A DNA stretch of 12,507 nucleotides from Pseudomonadota bacterium (GTDB lineage Bacteria > Pseudomonadota > Alphaproteobacteria > Rhizobiales > Devosiaceae): assembly GCA_023427545.1 (NCBI GenBank), contig JAEZBF010000038.1:1-12507 (forward strand). The letters are read 5' to 3'. Shown piece after piece: positions 5,992 through 12,507 of this stretch. Made by a program: the position numbers and the translations under genes. Position 1 is the first letter of the stretch. Every line of letters starts with the position of its first letter. The notes below the pieces were generated by a model. The model was given only the letters and a program-made list of their open reading frames with translations. It made no database searches and was not told the DNA's origin.

Positions 5992-7050
5992 ATGGGATCG
6001 GTATCGATCAGGAACGTCCGCAAGAACTTCGGTGCGGTGAAGGTCATCCACGGCGTCTCGGTCGACATCGCCGATGGGGAGTTCGTGGTTCTCGTTGGTC
6101 CCTCTGGCTGCGGCAAGTCCACGCTGCTGCGGATGATCGCCGGTCTCGAGGAAATTACCGACGGTGAGATCTGGGTTGCGGACCGGGTGGTCAATGATCT
6201 CCCTCCCAAAGACCGCGACATCGCGATGGTGTTCCAGTCCTACGCCCTCTACCCGCACATGACGGTCGAGCAGAACATGGGCTTCTCGCTCAAGCTCGCG
6301 CGGGTGCAGAAGGAAGAAATCAAGAAGCGCGTGGCCAATGCCGCTGGCATCCTTGGCCTTGAGCCATACCTCCAGCGCTATCCGCGACACCTCTCTGGTG
6401 GTCAGCGTCAGCGCGTTGCCATGGGCCGCGCCATCGTTCGGGACCCGCAGGTCTTCCTCTTTGACGAGCCGCTGACGAACCTCGACGCCAAGCTTCGCGT
6501 GCAGATGCGCGCCGAGATCAAGCAGAACCACCAGCGTCTTGAGACGACCACCGTCTACGTTACGCACGACCAGATCGAGGCCATGACCATGGCCGACCGC
6601 ATCGTCGTCATGCACGACGGTATCGTCGAGCAGATCGGCACGCCGCTCGAACTCTACGACCGGCCGAAGAATCAGTTCGTGGCCGGTTTTATCGGCTCCC
6701 CGGCGATGAACTTCCTCAAGGGCACGATCCAGAACGGCGCCTTCACGGCCGGGGATGGCACCAAGGTCCCGCTGAATGGGCCCGGCATGTCGGCTGACGG
6801 GCGCAGCGTTACCCTTGGCATCAGGCCCGAGCACTTCCAGATCGACCCAACAGGAATGCCCGCGGAGATCGTCGTCGTCGAGCCCACCGGCTCGGAGACT
6901 CAGGTGGTCGCGCGGCTTGCCGGACAGGACATCGTGGGGGTGTTCCGAGAGCGCATCAACGTCGAGCCCGGCGGTACGCTCAACATCCGGCCCGAACCTT
7001 CGGCCATGCACCTGTTCGACGCACAGACCGGCGAACGCATCGCCGCCTGA
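5992..7050 (+). CDS. MalK/UgpC-type ABC transporter ATP-binding protein
   Basis: A 352-residue ATPase of the carbohydrate-uptake (CUT1/MalK/UgpC) type that powers import from the cytoplasmic face of the membrane. Walker A is GPSGCGKST (36-44), the Q-loop glutamine is Gln82 in FQSYALYPHMT, the ABC signature is LSGGQ (134-138), Walker B is VFLFDEP (154-160) and the switch histidine is His192 in YVTHDQ. The C-terminal regulatory OB-type (TOBE) domain is present, with GIRPEH at 276-281, so the protein is full length. GGAGGGG four bases upstream selects the ATG at 5992 over the one at 5956. No permease or binding-protein gene lies on either side within the window, so it is either an orphan that serves a system encoded elsewhere or a displaced component. 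It converges on the GntR gene with only 12 bases between stop codons. Confidence 0.93.
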   Translation: MGSVSIRNVRKNFGAVKVIHGVSVDIADGEFVVLVGPSGCGKSTLLRMIAGLEEITDGEIWVADRVVNDLPPKDRDIAMVFQSYALYPHMTVEQNMGFSLKLARVQKEEIKKRVANAAGILGLEPYLQRYPRHLSGGQRQRVAMGRAIVRDPQVFLFDEPLTNLDAKLRVQMRAEIKQNHQRLETTTVYVTHDQIEAMTMADRIVVMHDGIVEQIGTPLELYDRPKNQFVAGFIGSPAMNFLKGTIQNGAFTAGDGTKVPLNGPGMSADGRSVTLGIRPEHFQIDPTGMPAEIVVVEPTGSETQVVARLAGQDIVGVFRERINVEPGGTLNIRPEPSAMHLFDAQTGERIAA

Positions 7051-7062
7051 GGCCGTCTCGGC

Positions 7063-7785
7063 TCAGTTCGCGAACAGCTCCGGGAAGCGGTTCGCGAGCT
7101 TGGGCAGCGACATGAGGATCTCACTGAGGTGCGCGCGCATCGCTGCCTCCGCTTCGTCGGGGGAGTGGCGCGCCACCGCCTCGACGATCGCGGCGTGCTG
7201 GGCGATCAGCGTTTCGATCGGAGTCGCGTTCGGCATCGACAGATACCTTACCCGGTCCATCTGCGCCTTGAGGTTCTCGACGACGCGCCAGGCGTAGTCG
7301 CACTCCGCGCCATGGGCGAGCGCTTCGTGAAAGTCCTCGTCCAAGGCAAGAAAGCCGACATGGTCGCCTGCGCTGCTGGCCTGCCGCTGCAGCGCAAGGA
7401 TGCGCTCCAGCTCTGCCACGGCAGCGGGCGCCGCGGCGATTGCGGCCTTGCGGACGACCGCGACTTCAATCGCCTCCCGAACGAAGCGGGCATTCTGCAC
7501 CTCGTGGATCGAGATCATCACCACGAAGGTGCCACGCTGCGGCCGCACCTCGACCAACCCAACCTCCGCGAGCTTGATGAAGGCTTCGCGAACCGGTTGA
7601 CGCGAGACGCCAAGTTGCCTCGCTACCTCCGCCTCGGACAAAGAATTCCCCGGTCTCAAGCGCAGCTGTACAATGGCAAGCCGGAGCGCCTCGAACACGC
7701 GGCTGCCCACCGTGCTGCCACGTGCTTTTGCGGTTGTATTCTCGAGGTTGGGAAGTTCGCCGATGCTGCTCATTGACTCGAACAT
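7063..7785 (-). CDS. GntR/FCD family transcriptional regulator
   Basis: A 240-residue GntR regulator of the FadR/FCD subfamily. The N-terminal winged helix-turn-helix spans about 27-90, with LSEAEVARQLGVSRQPVREA (49-68) as the core and RPQRGTFV (81-88) as the wing. The C-terminal FCD domain shows the usual metal-binding set: Asp149 and His153 in LDEDFH, His197 in AQHAAI and His219 in MRAHLSE. Such regulators bind a small acid, often a sugar acid or keto acid. It is divergent from dctP, and its start codon lies inside a perfect direct repeat next to the dctP promoter, so it most likely controls the TRAP-uxuA operon and itself. Neither the ATG at 7785 nor the in-frame ATG at 7773 has a good ribosome binding site, so the start is uncertain by four residues. 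Confidence 0.92.
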   Translation of the reverse strand: MFESMSSIGELPNLENTTAKARGSTVGSRVFEALRLAIVQLRLRPGNSLSEAEVARQLGVSRQPVREAFIKLAEVGLVEVRPQRGTFVVMISIHEVQNARFVREAIEVAVVRKAAIAAAPAAVAELERILALQRQASSAGDHVGFLALDEDFHEALAHGAECDYAWRVVENLKAQMDRVRYLSMPNATPIETLIAQHAAIVEAVARHSPDEAEAAMRAHLSEILMSLPKLANRFPELFAN

Positions 7786-7801
7786 ACTACCATACTAGCG
7801 T
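7773..7801 (+). promoter_or_regulatory. Candidate promoter of the dctPQM-uxuA operon
   Basis: TTGACT at 7773-7778 matches five of six bases of the sigma-70 -35 consensus. Exactly 17 bases later TAGCGT at 7796-7801 is a weak -10 candidate. It reads toward dctP, whose ATG is 52 bases downstream, and overlaps the 5' end of the divergent gntR gene. A weak -10 would suit a regulated promoter. This is inferred from consensus matches only. Confidence 0.4.
7783..7797. promoter_or_regulatory. Perfect direct repeat, candidate GntR operator
   Basis: CATACTA occurs twice with one base between (7783-7789 and 7791-7797). On the minus strand this reads TAGTATG-G-TAGTATG. It lies between the -35 and -10 candidates of the dctP promoter and includes the gntR start codon, so a protein bound here could repress both genes. 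TAGT and TGGT halves resemble the TNGT half of FadR-type operators (TNGTNNNACNA), but the arrangement is direct rather than inverted, which is unusual for a GntR dimer. Confidence 0.45.
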
Positions 7802-7852
7802 CCCTGCCAACCGGCCGGTGAACGATCGCGGCCGATCATTTGGAGGGACCTC

Positions 7853-8830
7853 ATGAAACTGACGTCACTGACGACGCTGCTTGCGGCTGGGGCAATGGTG
7901 CTATCGGCCGCGCCCGCCTGGGCTGCCGACTATACGCTGAGCGTCAACACCGCGCTCGCGACGAGCGATCCGCTCTACAAGGGGCTCGAGAGCTTCGTTG
8001 CCGGCGTCGCCGAAGCGAGCGGCGGCAAGATCGAGGTCAAGCTGTTCCCCAACAGCCAGCTTGGCCCGGATGAGGACGTGCTCGAGCAGGCGCGTGCCGG
8101 CGCGCCGGTGGCGGTCATCGTCGATGGCGGCCGGCTGTCGAACTACGTCAAGGAATTCGGCATCATGGGCGCGCCTTACCTGGCGAACGGCTACGACGGC
8201 GTTCGCAAGGTCGCCGTGTCGCCGCTGTTCGAGGAGTGGGTGACCAAGCTCCACGACGAAGCGCAGCTGCAGGTTCTGAGCTTCAACTGGTGGCAGGGCG
8301 AACGTCAAGTCTGGACCAACAAGCCAGTCGCAACCCCAGCCGATCTCGCCGGTGTGCGTATGCGCACGATCGGCTCGCCCGTGTGGATCGAGACAGTGAC
8401 CGCGATGGGCGCCACTCCGACGCCTATGCCGGCCGCCGAAGTCTATTCTGCGCTGCAGCAGAACGTCATCGACGCCACCGAATCGCAGCTGCCCGCCGGA
8501 CGGGGCCAGAAGCTCTGGGAAGTCACCAAGTTCCTGACCAAGACCGGCCACATCAACCTGATCACGGGCATGGTGACCAGCGGTGCCTGGTATGACAGCC
8601 TGCCCGCCGACCTGCAGAAGGTCCTGCGCGACGAAGCCCTCAAGGCCGGCGACGTAGGTTCCTACGGCACCCGGGACGCCCTCGCTGCCATCGAGGAAGA
8701 GCTCAAGGGCCACGGCATGACCGTCAGCACCCCCGACGTGCAGGTGTTCAAGGACGCGACGGCAGGGGTCTACGACAAGCTGGGCTACGGCGACCTGCGC
8801 GACGCCGTTCAGAGGATCGCCGCCGAATAG
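7853..8830 (+). CDS. dctP: TRAP transporter solute-binding protein (DctP family)
   Basis: A 325-residue periplasmic substrate-binding protein of the DctP family that captures the ligand and delivers it to the DctQM membrane pair. A signal peptide is clear: MKLTS start, hydrophobic core to about residue 20 and cleavage near AWA|AD after residue 24. Family segments include FPNSQLGPDEDVLEQ (65-79), FGIMGAPYL (102-110), FNWWQGERQVWTNKPV (144-159) and DLAGVRMRT (164-172); an arginine of VRMRT (169 or 171) is the expected carboxylate-binding residue, so an organic or sugar acid is the likely ligand. GGAGGG five bases before the ATG gives strong initiation. Downstream uxuA suggests a hexuronate or aldonate such as glucuronate or mannonate as ligand, by context only. 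Confidence 0.93.
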   Translation: MKLTSLTTLLAAGAMVLSAAPAWAADYTLSVNTALATSDPLYKGLESFVAGVAEASGGKIEVKLFPNSQLGPDEDVLEQARAGAPVAVIVDGGRLSNYVKEFGIMGAPYLANGYDGVRKVAVSPLFEEWVTKLHDEAQLQVLSFNWWQGERQVWTNKPVATPADLAGVRMRTIGSPVWIETVTAMGATPTPMPAAEVYSALQQNVIDATESQLPAGRGQKLWEVTKFLTKTGHINLITGMVTSGAWYDSLPADLQKVLRDEALKAGDVGSYGTRDALAAIEEELKGHGMTVSTPDVQVFKDATAGVYDKLGYGDLRDAVQRIAAE

Positions 8831-8854
8831 CCCCGCACGACGTCCTCAGACTAG

Positions 8855-8883
8855 GGCCGGGGAGTAATACCTGCTCCCCGGCC
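8855..8883 (+). promoter_or_regulatory. Strong hairpin between dctP and dctQ
   Basis: GGCCGGGGAG (8855-8864) and CTCCCCGGCC (8874-8883) pair perfectly over 10 bases around a 9-base loop. The structure sits 24 bases after the dctP stop codon and ends 13 bases before the dctQ ATG, with no T-run. In TRAP and ABC operons such intercistronic structures commonly protect the binding-protein message from 3' decay or partly stop transcription, raising binding protein over membrane subunits; that role here is inference. Confidence 0.75.
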
Positions 8884-8896
8884 GGGATCTTCATCC

Positions 8897-9418
8897 ATGT
8901 TCCTCAAGCGCCTGTCCCTGGTCGAGCTCGCGATCTGCATCGCGCTGCTCGCGACGATCACCGGTCTCGTCTTCACAGCGGCGATCCTGCGATTCTTCGG
9001 CCACCCGCTGACGTGGTCCATCGACATGGCGCAGCTGCTCTTCATCTGGCTGTGCATGCTGGGTGCCTGCCGTGCCATGCGCGAGAAATCGCACCTCGGC
9101 ATGGAAGTCATCGCCGCCCGCCTTCCCTACGTTCCCCGGCTCTGGGTCGAGCTGATCTGCTCCGTCCTGACGCTGATCTTCCTGGCAATCCTCGTAAAGC
9201 AGGGTTTCGAGCTCGCCTGGCTCAATCGCCAGCGGACCTTCGGGGATAGCACCCTGTCCTACGCCTGGGTGACCGCGGCCGTTCCGGTCGGCAGCGCGCT
9301 GCTCGCCATCTCGCTGCTCTACAACATGATCATGGCCTGGCGCGGCCGCGACAAGGGCCTGCTCGTCTACACCCGCACCGCGTCCGAGAAGGACGCGCCG
9401 GCACCCCTGGAGCTCTGA
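8897..9418 (+). CDS. dctQ: TRAP transporter small permease (DctQ family)
   Basis: A 173-residue membrane protein of the DctQ family, the small subunit of a tripartite TRAP transporter. Four hydrophobic segments are seen near residues 9-31, 45-60, 84-102 and 123-145, the expected number. The family-like stretch between the second and third segments includes FIWLCMLGACRAMREKSHLG (49-68), where the tryptophan, the acidic/basic pair and the histidine are typical. The C-terminal tail is short and polar. The ribosome binding site is weak (GGGA about 9 bases before the ATG) and follows a strong hairpin, consistent with lower expression than dctP. It partners with the dctM product, whose GTG start follows its stop codon by one base. 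Confidence 0.9.
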   Translation: MFLKRLSLVELAICIALLATITGLVFTAAILRFFGHPLTWSIDMAQLLFIWLCMLGACRAMREKSHLGMEVIAARLPYVPRLWVELICSVLTLIFLAILVKQGFELAWLNRQRTFGDSTLSYAWVTAAVPVGSALLAISLLYNMIMAWRGRDKGLLVYTRTASEKDAPAPLEL

Positions 9419-9419
9419 C

Positions 9420-10703
9420 GTGGCGCTCATCTCCATTGTTTTCGTCGTCCTGATGGTGGTTGGCATGCCGGTCGCATTCGCGACGGGCATCGCCGGCTTC
9501 ATCTTCTTCACAACGACGCCCGGCATGCCGATGTCGATCGGGGTGCAGAAGATCGCCACCATGAGCCAGAGCTTCCCGCTGCTGGCGGTGCCGTTCTTCG
9601 TCCTTGCCGGGCACCTGATGAACGAGAGCGGCATCACCGGCCGCCTGCTCAAGATATCGCTCATCGCGGTGGGTTGGATGTCGGGCGGCCTCGCGCAGGT
9701 CGCGATCCTGTTGTCCACGCTGATGGGCGGCGTGGCGGGCTCCGCAGTTGCCGATGCCGCGATGGAAGCCCGCGTTCTCGGGCCGACGATGATCCAGAAG
9801 GGCTACGGCAAGGGCTTTTCGGCCGCGGCCATCGCGGTAGGGTCGCTCATCACCGCAACCATCCCGCCGTCCATCGGCCTCATCCTCTACGGGTACGTGG
9901 GCGACGTCTCCATCGGACGGCTGTTCCTCGCCGGCGTCATCCCCGGCCTGCTGATGATGCTCGTGCTGATGGTCACGACCTACGTCATCGCCAAAAAGCG
10001 CAAGTACGTGGTAGCCGACAGCGCCAAGCCGACCTTCAAGGCGCTGGCCATTGCCACCTGGGAAGCCAAGTGGGCCCTGTTCTTTCCTGTCGCCCTGGTG
10101 CTCGCGATCCGGGGCGGGCTGTTCACACCCTCGGAAGTCGGCGCCTTCGCGGTCGTTTACGCTCTGGTGATCGGCTTCCTCGCCCATCGCGAGCTGACCT
10201 TCGCCAAGGTGTGGAAGGCTTTCGCCCAGGCTACCTCGGACGTCGGGCTGATCATGCTGATCATCCTGCTCTCAGGGATGATCGGCTTCGCCACGATCTA
10301 CCTGCAGGTGCCCCAGCAACTGGCCGGGTGGATGCTCACCGGCATCACGGATCCGAACATGATCGTGCTGGTGATCCTGTTGTTCCTGCTCGTCGCGGGT
10401 CTCGCTCTCGACAGCACCGTCATGGTGCTGCTGTTGACGCCGATTTTCGTCCCGATCATCACCCAGGTGGGGATGGACCCGGTGCATTTCGGCATCCTTA
10501 TGATGTCGATCGTCACCCTTGGGGGCATGACGTGGCCGTCGGGATCAGCGATGTTTGCGGTTTGCGCCCTCATGGACGTGTCGATCGAGGAGTACAGCAT
10601 CGAGTCGATCCCATTCATCGCCGCCGTATGCGCACTTATCGCGGTCCTTACATTCATGCCGCAGATCGTGCTCTGGCTACCCAACCTCGCCTTCGGCGGC
10701 TGA
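9420..10703 (+). CDS. dctM: TRAP transporter large permease (DctM family)
   Basis: A 427-residue polytopic membrane protein of the DctM family, the ion-coupled transport subunit of the TRAP system, of normal length. It starts with GTG at 9420, one base after the dctQ stop codon, with TGGAG about eight bases upstream in dctQ, so translation of the two permease subunits is likely coupled. Family segments are PFFVLAGHLMNESGI (57-71), GGVAGSAVADAAMEARVLG (101-119) and TIPPSIGLILYGYVGDVSIG (about 136-155). Hydrophobic segments run through the whole protein, consistent with about 11-12 membrane spans. It ends 17 bases before uxuA. The transported solute is not determined by sequence; operon context points to a hexuronate or related sugar acid. 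Confidence 0.94.
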   Translation: MALISIVFVVLMVVGMPVAFATGIAGFIFFTTTPGMPMSIGVQKIATMSQSFPLLAVPFFVLAGHLMNESGITGRLLKISLIAVGWMSGGLAQVAILLSTLMGGVAGSAVADAAMEARVLGPTMIQKGYGKGFSAAAIAVGSLITATIPPSIGLILYGYVGDVSIGRLFLAGVIPGLLMMLVLMVTTYVIAKKRKYVVADSAKPTFKALAIATWEAKWALFFPVALVLAIRGGLFTPSEVGAFAVVYALVIGFLAHRELTFAKVWKAFAQATSDVGLIMLIILLSGMIGFATIYLQVPQQLAGWMLTGITDPNMIVLVILLFLLVAGLALDSTVMVLLLTPIFVPIITQVGMDPVHFGILMMSIVTLGGMTWPSGSAMFAVCALMDVSIEEYSIESIPFIAAVCALIAVLTFMPQIVLWLPNLAFGG

Positions 10704-10720
10704 CGCCTGGAGAAAATCGA

Positions 10721-11941
10721 ATGAAACAAACCTGGCGCTGGTTCGGCCCCCCCGACGTTGCCAAGATCGAAGATATCGTCCAGGCCGGTGCAGAGGGCGT
10801 GGTCACCGCGCTGCACCACGTTCCCAATGGTGTCGTGTGGTCGCCCGAGGAGATCGCCAAAAGGCAGGGTGAGGTGGGACGGCGCTCCGACGGCGTGCCG
10901 TCCGGCCTCAAGTGGGACGTAATCGAGAGCCTGCCGGTTTCGGAGGACATCAAGAAGCAAAAGGGCGAGTGGCGCACCCACATCGCCAATTACAGGGAAA
11001 GCCTGCGCAACGTCGCCGCCGCCGGCATCGAGGTGATCTGCTACAACTTCATGCCCGTCCTCGACTGGACGCGCACCGATCTGCGCTGGGAGCTGCCCAA
11101 CGGCGGCACCTGCATGCGTTTCGATGTCGTCGATTTCGCCGCCTTCGACATCCACGTCCTTCAGCGTCCGGGCGCCGAGGGCGACTACACCAATGCGGTG
11201 ACCGACGCTGCCGCGAAGCGCTTCGCCGACATGCCGGAAGACCGCAAGCAGCAGCTCGCCCGGAACGTCACGATGGGCTTGCCGGGCTCAACCGAGCATC
11301 TTTCGCTTGAAGGCGTCCGCGACCATCTGAGCGAGTACGGAAACATCTCTCCCGACCAACTCAGGTCGCATTTCATCGACTTCCTCTCAGAGGTCGTTCC
11401 AGTCGCCGAAAAGCTCGGACTCCGCCTCTGCTGCCACCCGGACGATCCACCGTTTGCTCTGCTCGGCCTGCCGCGGATAATGTCGACCGAGACCGACTAC
11501 GCCGCCATCCTCAAGGCGGTCGACAGCCCGGCAAACGGCATGACGCTCTGCTCGGGTTCGCTCGGCGCGCGGCCGGACAACGACCTGCCGGGAATGATGA
11601 CCCGGCTGGGCGATCGCGTGCACTTCATCCACCTGCGCAACGTCAAGCGCGACAACAGCGATCAGGTCAGCTCCTTCTTCGAGGCCGAGCACCTTGGCGG
11701 CGACACCGATATGGTGGCGCTTATCGCGGCGATTGTGAAAGAGGAGCGCAGTCGCAAGGCCGCCGGCCGTGCGGATCATCAGATCCCGATGCGGCCCGAC
11801 CACGGACAGGACATCGTGGACGACCTGAAACGCCGGACGCAGCCCGGTTATCCGATCATCGGCCGCCTCAAGGGGCTGGCGGAGCTGCGTGGCGTGATGA
11901 AGGCGATCGAGCACGCAGAGTTCGGCGTGGGCGCAGCCTAG
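10721..11941 (+). CDS. uxuA: Mannonate dehydratase
   Basis: A 406-residue mannonate dehydratase (EC 4.2.1.8), which converts D-mannonate to 2-keto-3-deoxy-D-gluconate in the cytoplasm during glucuronate catabolism. The family N terminus MKQTWRWFGPPD is intact, followed by ALHHVPNGVVW (30-40), YNFMPVLDWTRTDL (108-121), CCHPDDPP (237-244), LCSGSLGARPDNDLPGM (276-292), FIHLRNV (302-308) and MRPDHG (357-362). His239, Cys277, His304 and Asp360 are the expected divalent-metal ligands; the 38- and 27-residue spacings of the first three match the family as I remember it. The ATG at 10721 is chosen because GGAG lies eight bases upstream; the frame is open much further back only as an off-frame passage through dctM. 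Its TAG overlaps the TAG of the convergent gene in a shared CTAG. Confidence 0.96.
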   Translation: MKQTWRWFGPPDVAKIEDIVQAGAEGVVTALHHVPNGVVWSPEEIAKRQGEVGRRSDGVPSGLKWDVIESLPVSEDIKKQKGEWRTHIANYRESLRNVAAAGIEVICYNFMPVLDWTRTDLRWELPNGGTCMRFDVVDFAAFDIHVLQRPGAEGDYTNAVTDAAAKRFADMPEDRKQQLARNVTMGLPGSTEHLSLEGVRDHLSEYGNISPDQLRSHFIDFLSEVVPVAEKLGLRLCCHPDDPPFALLGLPRIMSTETDYAAILKAVDSPANGMTLCSGSLGARPDNDLPGMMTRLGDRVHFIHLRNVKRDNSDQVSSFFEAEHLGGDTDMVALIAAIVKEERSRKAAGRADHQIPMRPDHGQDIVDDLKRRTQPGYPIIGRLKGLAELRGVMKAIEHAEFGVGAA

Positions 11942-12507
11942 TCCTCGAGCAGGTAGCCGCGGCGGCCAGGAAGGGGCGAAGTACCCACGATCTTGGCGAT
12001 TCCAGCGCCGCGGGTGACGTACTTGTAAAGCGTGCGGGTCAGGATGAAGCCGTTGGTGCCGGCAAGGATCGGCGTGCGGTCGACAAAGGCGCCCTCTCCA
12101 TCGAGCGCGATCAGGTCCGCGATCGGCTGGCCCTGCAGCACGTGCTCGCCGAGCTCCACGCGGTAGGCAATCAGTCCCGGAGCTGGTACCCGCACGATCT
12201 CAGTCGCATCGAAGGGCGTTGCAGCGGGGGCGGGATCAGGCCGCCGTCCGGGATCGGCATCAATCAGGCCGCGACCGGCGAAGAACCCGAACAGCCGCCG
12301 CGCATCGTCTTCACCCAGCGCATCGAACGTGTCGAACTGGCCCCGGTATTCGAGGGTCGCCGCAGCGGTGGCGAGCGGCAGCGGTTTGCCCGGATTGACT
12401 GCCGCGAGCCGCCGGTAGAGCAGCGGATACATCTCGTCGAAAGAGCCGCCGCCGCTGTCGGCCGCCGTCAGCGTCGCCGCGGCGCCCATCCAGTCGGCGA
12501 GATCCTG
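11938..12507 (-). CDS. Succinylglutamate desuccinylase/aspartoacylase-like protein, partial (5' end outside window)
   Basis: The C-terminal 189 residues of a minus-strand gene whose frame is still open at the right edge (its last visible codons upstream of an internal ATG read QDLADW), so the start and catalytic metal-binding region are missing. The visible part has GGGSFDEMYP, a segment ending in TLEYRG about 50 residues in, and then a PAPGLIAYRVELGEHVLQGQ stretch that resembles the beta-rich, lipoyl-like C-terminal domain of AstE/AspA-family zinc hydrolases of the M14 type. These remove acyl groups from amino acids, but many members have unknown substrates. It converges on uxuA with stop codons overlapping at CTAG and is therefore a separate transcript. 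Assignment is moderate because the HxxE region cannot be checked. Confidence 0.7.
   Translation of the reverse strand, partial: QDLADWMGAAATLTAADSGGGSFDEMYPLLYRRLAAVNPGKPLPLATAAATLEYRGQFDTFDALGEDDARRLFGFFAGRGLIDADPGRRPDPAPAATPFDATEIVRVPAPGLIAYRVELGEHVLQGQPIADLIALDGEGAFVDRTPILAGTNGFILTRTLYKYVTRGAGIAKIVGTSPLPGRRGYLLED

Noticed and set aside
5822..6043. Open plus-strand frame in the gap before the ABC ATPase, considered as a decayed gene
   Set aside because: It has no usable start codon, an Ala-rich unspecific product and overlaps the ATPase start in another frame; no family was recognised.
5818..7011. A 397-codon minus-strand open frame opposite the ABC ATPase
   Set aside because: The plus strand encodes every ABC ATPase motif in order; the antisense product is His/Asp/Arg/Val-rich without a recognisable domain.
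7860..7867. TGACGTCA palindrome at the start of dctP, considered as an operator
   Set aside because: It lies within the signal-peptide codons, is only 8 bp, and Thr-Ser codon choice can produce it by chance.
9674..10720. Long in-frame extension of uxuA back through dctM
   Set aside because: The extension runs out of phase through clear DctM coding sequence and has Arg/His/Asp-rich composition; the family N terminus and a ribosome binding site lie at 10721.
1..12507. Mobile elements, CRISPR arrays, tRNA genes and defence systems
   Set aside because: No transposase, integrase, regularly spaced repeats, tRNA fold or defence-family protein was recognised on either strand.

Overview
The window is a GC-rich, densely packed bacterial chromosome segment with short intergenic gaps, overlapping start and stop codons and G/C-ending codons. 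The gene content (TRAP transporter with mannonate dehydratase under a GntR/FCD regulator, MalK/UgpC-type ATPase, acetamidase/formamidase family, AstE/AspA-like gene) fits an alphaproteobacterium. Hyphomicrobiales, perhaps Devosia-like, is my inference from general gene flavour; no rRNA or other marker gene is present to prove it. I see no tRNA, rRNA, insertion sequence, phage gene or CRISPR array.

Layout, left to right. Positions 1-185 are non-coding as far as I can tell and hold a run of short perfect hairpins. Positions 186-2122 (minus strand) are a two-gene unit: a Gfo/Idh/MocA oxidoreductase followed by an acetamidase/formamidase-family hydrolase, joined by an ATGA overlap. From 2258 (plus strand) comes a three-gene unit: a small exported protein of unknown function, a TRIC/UPF0126 membrane protein and a DUF4326 protein, the last two joined by a TGATG overlap. 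Positions 3861-5808 encode an iron-dependent alcohol dehydrogenase and a DkgB-type aldo/keto reductase. After a 183-base gap comes a MalK/UgpC-type ABC ATPase (5992-7050) with no permease or binding protein beside it.

Positions 7063-11941 are the clearest functional module. A GntR/FCD regulator on the minus strand is divergent from dctP-dctQ-dctM-uxuA on the plus strand. This reads as uptake of a sugar acid by a TRAP transporter and dehydration of D-mannonate to 2-keto-3-deoxy-D-gluconate, i.e. part of a hexuronate (glucuronate-type) pathway. The regulator-transporter intergenic region has a perfect 7-bp direct repeat within a plausible promoter, and a perfect 10-bp hairpin lies between dctP and dctQ. 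Uronate isomerase, fructuronate reductase, KDG kinase and KDPG aldolase are not in the window; the two upstream oxidoreductases may or may not serve the same pathway. At the right edge an AstE/AspA-like hydrolase enters on the minus strand and its stop codon overlaps that of uxuA.

I did not find a clearly new biological system. The best second-look items are the regulatory DNA around the TRAP operon, the hairpin cluster at the left edge, the orphan ABC ATPase, and the unexplained partnership of the small exported protein, TRIC channel and DUF4326 protein.
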